64,000 bases of DNA from WHTI01 sp963826105. Lineage in GTDB: Bacteria; Actinomycetota; CADDZG01; WHSQ01. Positions 10,011 to 20,126 of the stretch are shown piece after piece. Every line of letters starts with the position of its first letter. The stretch's first letter is position 1. The translations under genes were made by a program, and so were the position numbers. Location of the stretch: assembly GCA_963826105.1 (NCBI GenBank), contig CAWGWA010000017.1, positions 1 to 64,000 of the forward strand, written 5' to 3'. Under the pieces are notes generated by a model. It was given only the letters and a program-made list of their open reading frames with translations. It was not told the origin of the DNA and did not search any database.

Positions 10011-10579
10011 TGCTCCGAACCTTTGGACTTTGCGCGGGTATCGGGAAGGAAGTTCTCCGGGTAGCGCGCATCTCGCACCATCCCGCCTCCGGTGACCTTG
10101 GTCTTCTCACTTCGATCCGGCGAGTACTCGGTCTTGGTCGGCCAGTGGCGGATGATCGGCGCGTCGACGATCAGTTGGTCCTTCGTCAGGATCAGCCCGT
10201 CGCGCGAATCGCCCGACAGCTCGAACTCGGTAGTCATCAGGAGTGCCTCGGTCGGGCACGCCTCGACGCACAGGCCACAGAAGATGCAGCGTAAGTAGTT
10301 GATCTGATAGATCTGCGCGTAGCGCTCGCCCGGCGAGAAGCGGTTCTCCGGGGTGTTCTCGGCGCCGACGACGTAGATCGCATCGGCGGGACAGGCCCCC
10401 GCGCAGAGCTCGCAACCGATGCATTTCTCGAGGCCGTCGGGGTGTCGATCGAGGATGTGCCGGCCCTTGAAACGCGGATAGGGCTGACGTCTCACCTCGG
10501 GATACGAGATCGTCTCCTTGCGTTTGAAAACGTTGGTGATGACGACCTTCATGCCGTTGAGGATCTCGGGAAGAGCCAT
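10007..10579 (-). CDS. nuoI: NADH-quinone oxidoreductase subunit I
   Basis: Ferredoxin-like subunit carrying clusters N6a and N6b. It has 190 aa with two complete [4Fe-4S] motifs, CIGCELCAGACP near residue 53 and CIFCGLCVEACP near residue 96. An acidic and basic tail of about 50 residues follows (TKTEYSPDRSEKTKVTGG), a little longer than in many bacteria. The ATG at 10579 touches the nuoH stop. It passes electrons from NuoG to NuoB. Confidence 0.95.
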   Translation of the reverse strand: MALPEILNGMKVVITNVFKRKETISYPEVRRQPYPRFKGRHILDRHPDGLEKCIGCELCAGACPADAIYVVGAENTPENRFSPGERYAQIYQINYLRCIFCGLCVEACPTEALLMTTEFELSGDSRDGLILTKDQLIVDAPIIRHWPTKTEYSPDRSEKTKVTGGGMVRDARYPENFLPDTRAKSKGSEH

Positions 10580-11799
10580 TACTGATGAACCTTCCTACGC
10601 TGCGGGGTGACCGCCTGAGTCAGGCGAGGGTCACCCTTGCCGAGCCAGAACAGCACGATCACGAAGAGGATCCCGAAAACGACCAGGCGGGCGTTCCGGG
10701 AGACCCCATCGGTGTTGACGACCGCGGTCACCATGATCCACACGAGAGACGCGGGGATCAGGCGCTTCCATCCGAGCCACATCAGTCGGTCGTAGCGGAG
10801 TCTCGGCATCGTCGCCCTGAGCCATACGAACAGGTAGACGAATAGCCCGGTCTTGAAGACGAACCAGGCGATCGGCCATATCCACGGAAGGAAGTCGGGC
10901 TTGGGCCCGCCCCAACCGCCGAAGAACAACGTGACCGCCATGGCCGAGATGATCACGACGTGGACGTACTCGCCGAGGAAGAACAGGGCGAAGCGGATCC
11001 CGGAGTACTCGGTGTGGAACCCGGCGATCAGTTCAGTCTCGGCCTCGGGCAAATCGAACGGTGCCCGGTTGGTCTCGGCGATGCCGGCGATCAGGAAGAT
11101 GAAGAACGCCGGCCACTGCGACCAGATGTACCAGTTGGGTACGAATCTGAAGAGCTCCGCGATCTGCTCGAGAACCGGAACGCCGTTGAAGAACGAAACG
11201 TTCGAGACGTTCCCCGCCTGCGCCGCCACGATGTCGACGGTCGAGAGGCTGCCGGCCGCCAACACCACGGGAACGAGGGACAGGCCCAGGGCGATCTCGT
11301 AGGAGATCATCTGCGCGCTGGCGCGGATACCTCCGAGCAACGGGTACTTCGAGCCCGAGGCCCAACCGGCGAGGACGACTCCGTAGACGCCGATCGACCC
11401 CATCGCGAGGAAGTAGAGGATCCCGATGTTGAGGTCGGCGACGATCAGGTCGATGCGCCGATCGCCGATCGTGATGTGATCTCCGACCGGCACGATCGCA
11501 AAGGCGAGTAGCGACGGGACCATCGCGAGGACGGGGGCGAGGGCAAAGGTCCACTTGTCCGCGGTGCGCGGACGGAAGTCCTCTTTGAAGAAGAGTTTGA
11601 TCCCGTCGGCCAGGGTCTGGAGGATCCCGTAGGGGCCCCACCGGTTCGGCCCGATGCGGGCCTGCATGTCCGCGATCACCTTCCGCTCGGCCCACACGAC
11701 GATGAGGGTGGTAAAGAGCAGCGCGGCGAAGGCCACCACGGTCTTGACGAGCGCGGTGACGACGAGGTCTCCCCCGAGGAAGTCGACGATCGCGTTCAC
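10579..11799 (-). CDS. nuoH: NADH-quinone oxidoreductase subunit H
   Basis: Membrane subunit next to the quinone cavity, 406 aa with about eight or nine transmembrane segments. It shows ARIGPNRWGPYGILQTLADG, the loop APFDLPEAETELIAGFHTEYSG and the C-terminal LRATMPRLRYDRLMWLGWK, all diagnostic. Start ATG at 11799 overlaps the nuoG stop. It is longer and clearly different from the copy at the left edge of the window. Confidence 0.95.
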   Translation of the reverse strand: MNAIVDFLGGDLVVTALVKTVVAFAALLFTTLIVVWAERKVIADMQARIGPNRWGPYGILQTLADGIKLFFKEDFRPRTADKWTFALAPVLAMVPSLLAFAIVPVGDHITIGDRRIDLIVADLNIGILYFLAMGSIGVYGVVLAGWASGSKYPLLGGIRASAQMISYEIALGLSLVPVVLAAGSLSTVDIVAAQAGNVSNVSFFNGVPVLEQIAELFRFVPNWYIWSQWPAFFIFLIAGIAETNRAPFDLPEAETELIAGFHTEYSGIRFALFFLGEYVHVVIISAMAVTLFFGGWGGPKPDFLPWIWPIAWFVFKTGLFVYLFVWLRATMPRLRYDRLMWLGWKRLIPASLVWIMVTAVVNTDGVSRNARLVVFGILFVIVLFWLGKGDPRLTQAVTPQRRKVHQ

Positions 11800-14337
11800 G
11801 ACTTGGTCACCTTGACGCGTCCCCCGGCGCCCAGGAGTTCGTTGGCGCGGAGCCCCTTCTGGTCGTAGGGGACGAACACCGCTCCCTTGGAGATATCGGC
11901 GACGACAACCTTTGCCGTCATCGCGCTATCACCGGCGGTCAGCGTGACCTCGTCACCGTCGGCCACGTCGAGGTCCTTGGCGTCCTCGTCGTTGAGTTCG
12001 ACGAAGGCACCCTTCGACAGAGCGTGGAGGACCGAGGAGCGAGACACCATCGCGCCCTCGTCGTAGATCTGACGTCCCGCGTAGACGACGAATCCTTCTC
12101 CCGAGATCGGAGCTGCTGCTTCCCCATCGGATCCGGACTGACCCTCCGCGGCGTCGGGGGCGTCGGGGATGTGGCCCGGGCGCTGCTTCGCCTCGAACTG
12201 GCGGAGTTCCCACGACAGCGGCCAGCTGGCGGTCTTGAACGGCGCCCCCGACCGGTGGCCCTTCGGATACTGCCCACCGGGGCCGGCGACGACCGGACCG
12301 CGGGGGCCGGGCTGCTCCTCGGTTCCCGATTCGTACTGCAGGGCGCTCGGAGGAACCTCTTGGGCGAGGGCGGCGACGTCGAGGTCCTTATGCGTCGGAA
12401 CCTCTTTCGTGATCGCGGCCCACACATCCTCGAACGAGGTCCAGGCCCAGTCGTCGTCCATCGCCCGGGCGACCTCGGCCATGGCGCGCCAGGGCTCCCG
12501 AGCGGTTCCGGGAGACTTGGTCAGCGGCTCGAGCTTCTGAAGACGGCGCTCGAGGTTGGTCAACGTCCCCTCGATCTCCGGCGCGGCGGTGCTGGGGAGC
12601 ACGACGTCGGCAAGACGCGCCGTTTCGGTTGGGAACAGCTCGACGACCAGCGAGAACCCAACCTTCTCCATGGCAGCCTGCGCCAGCTTCCGGTCGGGGA
12701 AGTCGGAGATCGGATCGGCCCCGACAACGATCAGAGCGTCGAGCTCACCGGCCGCGGCTGCCTCGAGCATCTCCCGGGTGTTCATGCCGGGCTCGTCGAT
12801 CGGTCGGTAGCCGGGCTCGAGCGCCGGGTGGACGCCCATGTCGAGCATCCCCTGCGAACCGGCGTGGGGGGCACATACCAGCCAGGTCCCGTCCTTGTCC
12901 GCAGCCACTTTCAGCAGCGCGTCGAGGTCGGCGCCGGTCTCCCGGCCCGGGTTCGCCGGGCTCCAGCAGGCAACCAGCGGAGCAGCGAGGTCGTCCTCTA
13001 CCGGCGCGCTCGTCGCCCAGGGTCGACAGCGCCTTCGCCTCTCCTCCGGGCTCGCACCGAACCACGTGGGTCGCGAACGCATCGAGTGACAGACGGCGAG
13101 GCGACACGACGATGAGCTTGGCGCCTCCGTCGAGCACCGCCTTGCGGAGCCTCAGGTACAGGACCGGGAGGACCTCCTTGGGATCGGGACCGACCCACAC
13201 GATCGAGCCAGCGCCATCGAGATCGTTGATCGTCGCAGTGGAACCGACGACGCCCGAGTACCGCAAGGTCCGCTCGTACGCGGCCCCCGTGTCCTGGATG
13301 CGGGAGTCGAGGTGCGGGGTCTTGATCGTCTTGCGCGCCAATCGTTGGATCGCGAACGCGTCCTCGGTGGTGAGGTGTCCCCCCGCGATGACGCCGACCT
13401 TCTCCCCACCCGCCAGCTTCTCGGCCGCGGCCGCAACTGCCTCGCCCCACGATGCGGAGCGGAAGTCGTTGCCGTCGCGGATCAAGGGGGTCGACAAGCG
13501 ATCCTTCGCGTCGACGTAGTGGAAGCCGAAGCGACCCTTGTCGCAGATCCAGAAGTCGTTGACGTTCTCGTTCGGCAATGCCTGAACCCTGACGAGCTTG
13601 TCACCGCGCGATTCGTTCGTCGTGGGGCACCCGACGGAGCAGTAGCTGCATACGCTCGGCGCGGCCTTGAGGTCCCACGGACGCGACACGAAACGGTAGG
13701 TGCTCGCGGTCAGCGCTCCGACCGGACAGATCTGGATCGTGTTGCCGGAGAAGTAGCTGTCGAACGGCTCATCCGAGAACGTGAGGATCTGCGTACCGGA
13801 GCCACGATCGACGAGCTGGATGAAACGGTCCCCGGCGACCTCATCGGAGAACCGGACGCACCGCCAGCACAACACGCAGCGTTCGCGATCGAGTACGACG
13901 AGTTGAGAGATATCGAGCGCCTTCTCGTAGGTGCGCTTGGGCTCGACGAAGCGAGATGATCCCGGACCGTGCGCGTAGGTCTGATCCTGCAGGGGACACT
14001 CGCCGCCGCGGTCGCAGATCGGGCAATCGAGGGGGTGGTTGATCAGGAGGAACTCGAGCATGTCTTCCTGAGCCCCGGCGGGCTCGGGAGTGTCGGTTTC
14101 GACGACCATCCCATCGGTGACCGGGGTCGAGCACGAGGGAACCAGCTTCGGCATGCCCTCGACCTTCACGAGGCACATCCGGCACACCGCGACCGACTTC
14201 ATCCCGGGGTGGTAGCAGAAACGTGGGACGAAGATGTCCATCTCCTCGGCGACGTCGATCAGGAGGCGGTCCTTTTCGGCCTTGACCTCCCGGCCGTTGA
14301 TCGTGACGGTGACCATCTCGGTCTGCTGCTGGGTCAT
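11796..14337 (-). CDS. nuoG: NADH-quinone oxidoreductase subunit G (apparent frameshift)
   Basis: Large iron-sulfur subunit of the NADH-oxidising arm. Starts at the ATG 14337 (MTQQQTEMVTVTINGREV). Domains in order are a [2Fe-2S] ferredoxin fold (CYHPGMKSVAVCRMC), the His/Cys-ligated cluster region (HPLDCPICDRGGECPLQDQ), CVLCWRCVR, a further CSYCSVGC motif consistent with cluster N7, and a molybdopterin-oxidoreductase-like C-terminal part. One extra base near 13008 breaks the frame between LSTLGDER and PVEDDLAAP, and the span of 3n+1 agrees. Corrected length is about 846 aa. It overlaps nuoF and nuoH by a few bases. Confidence 0.92.
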
Positions 14338-15695
14338 GAGGGCCGGTCCTCTCCGCCGAGCCCCTCGTCGCCCTGCTGTGAGATTCCCGCGTCGATACCC
14401 GAGCGCGCGCCGACCAGCTCCTTGTGCTCGCCGTCGAACGTGCACCGCCCCTCTCGCACGTGGGCTTCGAACTCCTCACGGAACAGCTTGACGTTGCTCC
14501 GCAGAGCCCACGACGCGGCATCCCCAAGGGGACAGAAGCTGCGCCCGTCCATCCCGTTGGCGATGTCGAGGAGGAGATCCATGTCCTCCTGGCGGCCCTC
14601 GCCGCTTTCCACGCGCCGCAGGACCTTAACGGCCCACGATGTGCCCTCGCGGCAGGGCGTGCACTTGCCACACGATTCGTGGGCGAAGAACTCCGTGGTT
14701 ACGAGCGCGTTCCGGACCATGCAGGTGGTCTCGTCCATGTAGACGACCGCGCCCGAGCCCAGCATCGTGCCCGCCTCTTTCAACGAATCGAAGTCGAGGG
14801 CATAGTCACCATGCGTCAACAGCGGAGCGCTGGCGCCACCCGGGATGATCGCCTTCAGAGACTTGCCGTCCTTCATCCCTCCGGCGAGTTCGAGGAGTTG
14901 ATCGAGGGTCGTGCCGTAGGCCACCTCGTAGTTGCCGGGACGTTCGACATGACCGGAGACCGAGAACACCTTGGTCCCCGGAGACTTCTCGGTGCCCAAT
15001 CCCTTGAACCAGTCGACCCCGTTGGCCACGATGTGCGGCAAGGTCGAAACGGTCTCGGTGTTGTTCACGACGGTCGGCTGCCCGTAAAGACCCTTGATCG
15101 CGGGGAACGGCGGCTTGAGGCGCGGTTGGCCTCGGAAGCCCTCGAGGGAATCGAGCAGTGCCGACTCTTCACCGCAGATGTAGGCGCCGGCCCCTCGGTG
15201 CAGGATGATGTCGAGGTCGAACTTGGAGCCGAAGATCCCCTTGCCGAGGAATCCCTTCTCGTAGGCCTCCTTGATCGCTCGGTCCATCCGGCGCGACCCC
15301 AGAGCGAACTCGCCCCGGCAATAGATGAACGCCTTATTCGCTCCCACCGCGTACGCGGCGATCGCGATGCCTTCGATCATCTGGTGCGGATCGCGCTCGG
15401 CGATCTCGCGGTCCTTGAAGGTCCCGGGTTCGCCCTCGTCGTGGTTGATCACCACATACTTCGGAAAGACGTCCTTGGGGACGAACGACCACTTCATGCC
15501 GGTCGGGAACCCCGCTCCGCCCTTTCCTCGCAACCCGGCGTTCTTCACGAGTTCGATGAGATCGGCGGGAGAGATGTCGGTCACGGCCCTCTTGAGGTTG
15601 TCGTAGGCGCCGGTGTCGAGCGCACGCTCCAGGGTCCACGAGTCCTCAGGGAACTCGCGGGCCCGCTTGAGGACCATGTAGGTTTCGTCGATCAC
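14334..15695 (-). CDS. nuoF: NADH-quinone oxidoreductase subunit F
   Basis: Flavoprotein that oxidises NADH through FMN and cluster N3. It has 453 aa with the glycine-rich NADH-binding segment GLRGKGGAGFPTGMKW near residue 55, the FMN-binding region around GAGAYICGEESALL, and the N3 motif CGKCTPCREG. A C-terminal extension of about 30 residues after the helical domain is not conserved. Start at 15695 overlaps the nuoE stop. This subunit has no counterpart in the visible part of the second nuo cluster. Confidence 0.95.
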   Translation of the reverse strand: MIDETYMVLKRAREFPEDSWTLERALDTGAYDNLKRAVTDISPADLIELVKNAGLRGKGGAGFPTGMKWSFVPKDVFPKYVVINHDEGEPGTFKDREIAERDPHQMIEGIAIAAYAVGANKAFIYCRGEFALGSRRMDRAIKEAYEKGFLGKGIFGSKFDLDIILHRGAGAYICGEESALLDSLEGFRGQPRLKPPFPAIKGLYGQPTVVNNTETVSTLPHIVANGVDWFKGLGTEKSPGTKVFSVSGHVERPGNYEVAYGTTLDQLLELAGGMKDGKSLKAIIPGGASAPLLTHGDYALDFDSLKEAGTMLGSGAVVYMDETTCMVRNALVTTEFFAHESCGKCTPCREGTSWAVKVLRRVESGEGRQEDMDLLLDIANGMDGRSFCPLGDAASWALRSNVKLFREEFEAHVREGRCTFDGEHKELVGARSGIDAGISQQGDEGLGGEDRPS

Positions 15696-16276
15696 GAGCC
15701 CTCACCAGTCTTCTGGGGCAGGTCCAGCCCTGCAGTCGCGGTTTCGTAGGCGATGTCCTTCGCCGGCCTGACCGTCTCGCCGGCGACGCTCTTGACGTCC
15801 TTGCCGGCGGCGAGCGCATCGATGATCTCGACGACATCCGAGGGCGTGACCTTGTAGAAGTCCTCGTAGTTGATCTGCATCGATGGAGCGCCGTCGCAGG
15901 TCGCGAGGCACTCGGCCGCCTCGAGTGAGAAGCGGCCGTCGGCGGTCGTGCCGCCTGGCTCGATACCCAGCTTCTCGCGTGCGGCGTCGATGACCTTGTG
16001 CGCACCGAGGTGCGTGCAGGAGATGTTCCGGCACACGGAGATCAGGTAATCGCCCTGAGGCCTCTTCTTAAGCATCGTGTAGAACGACCCGGTCGCGAGG
16101 ACCTCCGCGGGAGTGAGGCCGAGGATGTCGGCGACGTCCCTCATCCCCGAATCGGTGACGTGCCCCTCGACCGACTGCACGAGGAAGAGAAGTGGTAGCG
16201 CAGCCGACCGCTTGTTCGGATACTTGGCAACGATCTGGTCTGCAACGCTGCGCATCTCGTCCGTCAACACGCTCAT
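15692..16276 (-). CDS. nuoE: NADH-quinone oxidoreductase subunit E
   Basis: 24-kDa-type subunit carrying the N1a [2Fe-2S] cluster. About 194 aa from the ATG at 16276 (MSVLTDEMRSVADQIVAKY). The four cluster cysteines are visible in VCRNISCTHLGA and AAECLATCDGAP. The ATG overlaps the proper nuoD stop as ATGA. In the sequence as given, the frame reads through from nuoD without a stop. That apparent NuoD-NuoE fusion disappears when one base near 16336-16340 is removed (see nuoD). Confidence 0.93.
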   Translation of the reverse strand: MSVLTDEMRSVADQIVAKYPNKRSAALPLLFLVQSVEGHVTDSGMRDVADILGLTPAEVLATGSFYTMLKKRPQGDYLISVCRNISCTHLGAHKVIDAAREKLGIEPGGTTADGRFSLEAAECLATCDGAPSMQINYEDFYKVTPSDVVEIIDALAAGKDVKSVAGETVRPAKDIAYETATAGLDLPQKTGEGS

Positions 16277-17515
16277 CTGTCTACACCGCCGAGCACCGGG
16301 TCCACGGACGCGATCGACGCGATCAGAGTCGGCGACGAGACCGTCGCGAACCATCACGGGCAGGGCCTGGAGGTTCACGAACGACGGGTCCCGTACGTGC
16401 ACACGGTACGGGGCGGTGCCGCCATCCGAGACCGCGTAGACACCGAGTTCACCTCGAGGGGACTCGACCGCCGCGTAGGCCTCTCCGGCCGGGACGGTGT
16501 AACCCTGGGTGACGAGCTTGAAGTGGTGGATGACCGCCTCCATCGAGCGATTCAGTTCACTCCTCGGAGGGGGGGTCAGCTTCGGGTCCATGTTCTTGTA
16601 GTCGCCCTCCGGCATACCGTCGACGACCTGACGGAGGATGCGCACGGACTGTCGCATCTCCTCCATCCGCACCTTGTATCGCGCGTAGACGTCGCCCTCG
16701 GTCGCCGTGGGAACGTCGAACTCGAAGTCCGGGTACGCGCCGTACGGCATGTCACGTCGAAGATCCCAATCGATCCCTGCTGCGCGCGCGATAGGACCGG
16801 TCGTGCTCAGGGTTCGGCACTCCTCGGCGGTGATAGTCCCGATGCCTTTGGTGCGCTCGAGGAATACGGGGTTCTCGGTAAGGAGGCTCTCGTACTCCTG
16901 GATCCGGCCGGGGAGTAACCCGAGGATGTTCTCAACAACGGGTCGCCATCCATCTGGAAGGTCCTCCCAGACGCCTCCGGGGATGATGTAGTTGTTGTTC
17001 ATCCGGAGCCCGGTCACCATCTCGTAGAAGTCGAGGATGACCTCACGCTCGCGGAAGCCGTAGAACATCGCGGAGATCGCACCCATGTCGAGTCCCTGGG
17101 TTCCGAACCAGACCAGATGCGACGACAGGCGATTCATCTCGCTGATCAACACCCGGATGTATTGACCTCGCTTCGGCACCTCGATCCCGAGCAGTTGCTC
17201 GACCGCAATGGAGTAGCCGAGTTCGTTGAAGAAGGGGGCCAGGTAGTCCATCCGCGTGACGATCGTGATCGCGCTGCGCCAGTTCTGGTCCTCGCACTCC
17301 TTCTCCATGCCGGTGTGCAGGTAGCCGATGATCGGACGGCAGGACACGACCGTTTCCGCATCGAGCTCGAGGACGAGTCGAAGCACACCGTGGGTTGCCG
17401 GGTGGACCGGCCCCATGTTGATGATCATGCGCTCGTCGCTGTCGTAGGACTCGACGTAGGCCCCGTGACCGGCAGCCTCGAACGCGTCGGCGATCGCATC
17501 CGCGCTGCGGCTCAA
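16273..17515 (-). CDS. nuoD: NADH-quinone oxidoreductase subunit D (apparent frameshift at C-terminus)
   Basis: 49-kDa-type subunit of complex I, starting MSRSADAIADAFEAAGHG at 17515. It contains NMGPVHPATHGVLRL and IIGYLHTGMEKECE. After MVRDGLVAD the frame changes. With one base removed near 16336-16340 it continues LIASIASVDPVLGGVDR and stops at 16273, the normal family ending, for about 413 aa. Left uncorrected, the frame runs on into nuoE. The start overlaps the nuoC stop by four bases. Confidence 0.92.
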
Positions 17516-18018
17516 GACTCATCACCCCCGTTCGAACTCTGCCCGAGGTGATCGATCGTCTGATGCGCTTCTTCGGAGTTCGGACTCTGTCCGGCCGAGT
17601 CGATCTGGAGCAGCGGCTGGGGGATGAACTCGACGGGCACCTTGCCGACGCCGTAGTCCTTGCGCAGCGGATGTCCTTCCCACTCGTCCGGCATCAGGAT
17701 GCGGGTGAGGTTGGGATGACCTTCGAAGTGGATGCCCATGAGATCGAAGGCCTCGCGCTCCATGTGATCGGCGCCCGCCCACAACTCGGTTACCGAGGGC
17801 ACGGTCGGAGGCTCGCCCGGGGCATCGACGTGAACGGTGGCGCGCTCGCGCTTGTCGTGATGGATCAACTGGACGATCACCTCGAACCGCGTGTCCTCGG
17901 TCGCATCGCTTAGTCCGAGACGGTCGAGGCCGCAGAGATCGGCCAGGAGCCAGCCCTCGCCCTGGAACCGGCGCGCGACCTCGATCCACTCACCCGACCC
18001 TACGGATCGTGTCTCCAC
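17512..18018 (-). CDS. nuoC: NADH-quinone oxidoreductase subunit C
   Basis: 30-kDa-type subunit, 168 aa from the GTG at 18018, which overlaps the nuoB TAG stop as TAGTG. The open frame extends 200 bases upstream, but that part lies antisense-like within nuoB and is not NuoC-like. Conserved features are WAGADHMEREAFDLMGI, FEGHPNLTRI and LMPDEWEGHPLRKDYG. An Asp/Ser/Asn-rich tail of about 40 residues follows, longer than in the second copy. Confidence 0.93.
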   Translation of the reverse strand: METRSVGSGEWIEVARRFQGEGWLLADLCGLDRLGLSDATEDTRFEVIVQLIHHDKRERATVHVDAPGEPPTVPSVTELWAGADHMEREAFDLMGIHFEGHPNLTRILMPDEWEGHPLRKDYGVGKVPVEFIPQPLLQIDSAGQSPNSEEAHQTIDHLGQSSNGGDES

Positions 18019-18509
18019 TAGGCGTTGACCCGCCCGGCGTTGTAGTTGCCCTTGGAGATCTGTTCGTGCAGGAGCATGATCCCGTCGATCAGCATCTCGG
18101 GCCGCGGCGGACACCCGGGGACGTAGATGTCGACGGGGACGATCTGATCGACTCCCTGCACCAGTGCGTAGTTGTTGAACACACCTCCCGATGACGCGCA
18201 CGCGCCCATCGAGATGACCCACTTCGGTTCGGGCATCTGGTCGTAGACCTGGCGAAGCACCGGTGCCATCTTCTGAGAGACGCGGCCCGAAACGATCATG
18301 AGGTCAGACTGTCGCGGGCTGCCGCGGAATGCTTCCATGCCGAACCGCGCGAGGTCGTGACGCGGCATCGTCGTTGCCATCATCTCGATCGCGCAACATG
18401 CAAGCCCAAACGTCATCGGGAACAGCGACGACTTGCGGGCCCAGTTCACGAGCTTGTCGAGTTGAGTCGTTACGAAGTTGGCGCCGATCGCATCGCTTAC
18501 TCCGCCCAC
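18018..18509 (-). CDS. nuoB: NADH-quinone oxidoreductase subunit B
   Basis: N2-cluster subunit, 163 aa from the GTG at 18509 (VGGVSDAIGANFVTTQLD). That start overlaps the end of nuoA by 13 bases and was preferred over upstream starts that would read through nuoA. The N2 cysteines are present in FGLACCAIEM, MGACASSGG and VPGCPPRPE. It is clearly diverged from the second NuoB at 2639-3169. Confidence 0.94.
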   Translation of the reverse strand: MGGVSDAIGANFVTTQLDKLVNWARKSSLFPMTFGLACCAIEMMATTMPRHDLARFGMEAFRGSPRQSDLMIVSGRVSQKMAPVLRQVYDQMPEPKWVISMGACASSGGVFNNYALVQGVDQIVPVDIYVPGCPPRPEMLIDGIMLLHEQISKGNYNAGRVNA

Positions 18510-18859
18510 TCGAGCCCACCTCGCTTCCATACGTAGGCGTACGCAACCAGAAGGATGCCGATGAAGACGAGCATCTCGTAGAGGCCGAAGAGAGCGAGGT
18601 CGCCGTAAGCGACCGCCCACGGATAGAGGAAGACCGTTTCGATATCGAAGATGATGAACAGCATCGCCACCAGATAGAACTTCACGGGGAAACGCTCGCT
18701 ATCGTCTAGCCCGGTCTCGGGAACGATCCCCGACTCGTACGGCTGCGACTTCGCCTCGGTCACACGCTTCGGAGTGAGCTTGGACGAGGCGAACATCGAC
18801 GCGACCGCGAACAAGGTCGACAGGATGATGAGGAACAGGATCGGTAAGTAATCGATCAT
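18497..18859 (-). CDS. nuoA: NADH-quinone oxidoreductase subunit A
   Basis: Small three-helix membrane subunit, 120 aa, starting MIDYLPILFLIILSTLFAV. It contains PYESGIVPETG and FDIETVFLYPWA, diagnostic for NuoA. It is the first nuo gene of the 14-gene operon and follows the menJ-like gene by only 10 bases, so the two are very probably co-transcribed from the promoter near 20127-20144. Confidence 0.94.
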   Translation of the reverse strand: MIDYLPILFLIILSTLFAVASMFASSKLTPKRVTEAKSQPYESGIVPETGLDDSERFPVKFYLVAMLFIIFDIETVFLYPWAVAYGDLALFGLYEMLVFIGILLVAYAYVWKRGGLEWAE

Positions 18860-18869
18860 GCTGACTCGC

Positions 18870-20102
18870 TCATGGCTTCAGCTCCGCCATCTTCTTCAGC
18901 ACCTTGAGGCCGGTCTGCTCTGCGTTCTTCGTCTTCGAGTCTTCGAGATTCGCGAGGAGTGTGAGGGCGAAGCTCATGACCGTCTTCGATCGCATGCCCA
19001 TCGAAACCAATCGCTCCATCAACGCCGGATACCCGATCAACTTCACGAAGCGGCGGCCCAGGCGGTAATACGGCCCGTAGACCTCTTGCAGTTCGCGTGA
19101 GTAGTCCTCGAGGATCGGTGAGGTTCCGCTGCGCAGCGCCTCGTCGATGTGACGCCCTGCGATGCGACCCGTCTCGTATCCGTAGGCGATGCCTTCTCCG
19201 TTGCAGGGGTTGATCATGCCGGCGGCATCTCCCACCATGAGAAAGCCGGGACCGTGCGGCGGCCACACGCTGGCACCCATGAACAGCCGGCCGGCTCGGG
19301 GTCGCGAGACGACCGTTTCCTGATTCACCTCCCACTCCTTGGGAAGCTGGGCGATGAATCCGTCCTGGAGGTGGTGGAGGTTCACGTTGCGCCAGCCGCC
19401 GTAGGTGGAGAGCAGCCCGACGCCCGCGTTGACGGTGCCGTCGCCGACCGGGAACACCCAGCCGTAGCCGGGAACCTGGTCCGGACCCGTGCGGATGTCC
19501 AGGTAGGCCTCGAACCAACCGGAGTGCTCCATCGGTGAGGTGAAGTACTGACGGATCGCCAGGCCCATCGGGTACGACTCGTTGCGGGCTTTACCGAGTG
19601 ACCGTGCGAACTTGGTTGCGGCCCCTTCGGCACACACCACCCACTTAGCATTGACGTCTTCGTAGTCGTCCCCGCGTTTGGCGCGGAACCCGACCAGCAC
19701 CCCGCGATCGAAGATCGGTTCCTTTACCTGCGTCTCGTAGAGAACCTTCGCTCCGGCCGCCTCCGCGTTGTCGAGGACGATCTGATCGAGGTCCTTGCGC
19801 GGCTTCACGAGGCCGTAGTCATCGAAGTCGTTGAGTTCGGGGAACTTCAGCTCGAGGACGCGTCCTGCAGCGTGGACGCGGAGGCCCTCGACGCGCTCCC
19901 AGGACTCGACCTCGGAGGTGAGCCCCATCTCCTTCAGGACCTTGACCGCCCGGGGAGTCAGGCCGTCGCCGCAGGTCTTCTCACGGGGGAAGGATTTCTT
20001 CTCGCAGACCAGGACCGAGTGACCACGCGACGCCAGATAGTGGGCGGTCGCGGCGCCGGAGGGACCGCCGCCGACCACGGCGACATCGACGTCTATCGCC
20101 AC
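18870..20102 (-). CDS. FAD-dependent geranylgeranyl reductase family protein, probable menaquinone reductase (MenJ-like)
   Basis: 410 aa from the GTG at 20102, with a strong GGGAGGAGGG ribosome site. The N-terminal FAD-binding motif VAVVGGGPSGAATAHYLAS (residues 7-25) and the second flavin motif MVGDAAGMINPCNGEGI mark the family. Relatives saturate isoprenoid double bonds. In mycobacteria MenJ partially saturates the menaquinone tail. Placement as first gene of the nuo operon, and near a polyprenyl diphosphate synthase, argues that the substrate is menaquinone and not an archaeal-type lipid or chlorophyll side chain. Substrate assignment is inference. Confidence 0.75.
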   Translation of the reverse strand: MAIDVDVAVVGGGPSGAATAHYLASRGHSVLVCEKKSFPREKTCGDGLTPRAVKVLKEMGLTSEVESWERVEGLRVHAAGRVLELKFPELNDFDDYGLVKPRKDLDQIVLDNAEAAGAKVLYETQVKEPIFDRGVLVGFRAKRGDDYEDVNAKWVVCAEGAATKFARSLGKARNESYPMGLAIRQYFTSPMEHSGWFEAYLDIRTGPDQVPGYGWVFPVGDGTVNAGVGLLSTYGGWRNVNLHHLQDGFIAQLPKEWEVNQETVVSRPRAGRLFMGASVWPPHGPGFLMVGDAAGMINPCNGEGIAYGYETGRIAGRHIDEALRSGTSPILEDYSRELQEVYGPYYRLGRRFVKLIGYPALMERLVSMGMRSKTVMSFALTLLANLEDSKTKNAEQTGLKVLKKMAELKP

Positions 20103-20126
20103 GCTGTCCCTCCTCCCGGTAGCCGC

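Noticed and set aside
15692..17515. NuoD-NuoE fusion protein (607-aa continuous frame)
   Set aside because: The last NuoD residues are out of frame. Removing one base near 16336-16340 restores a normal NuoD ending and a stop overlapping the nuoE ATG.
1..18859. The two nuo clusters as an assembly duplication
   Set aside because: NuoA, B, C, D and H differ in length and many residues between the clusters, and gene content differs (EFG absent in one).
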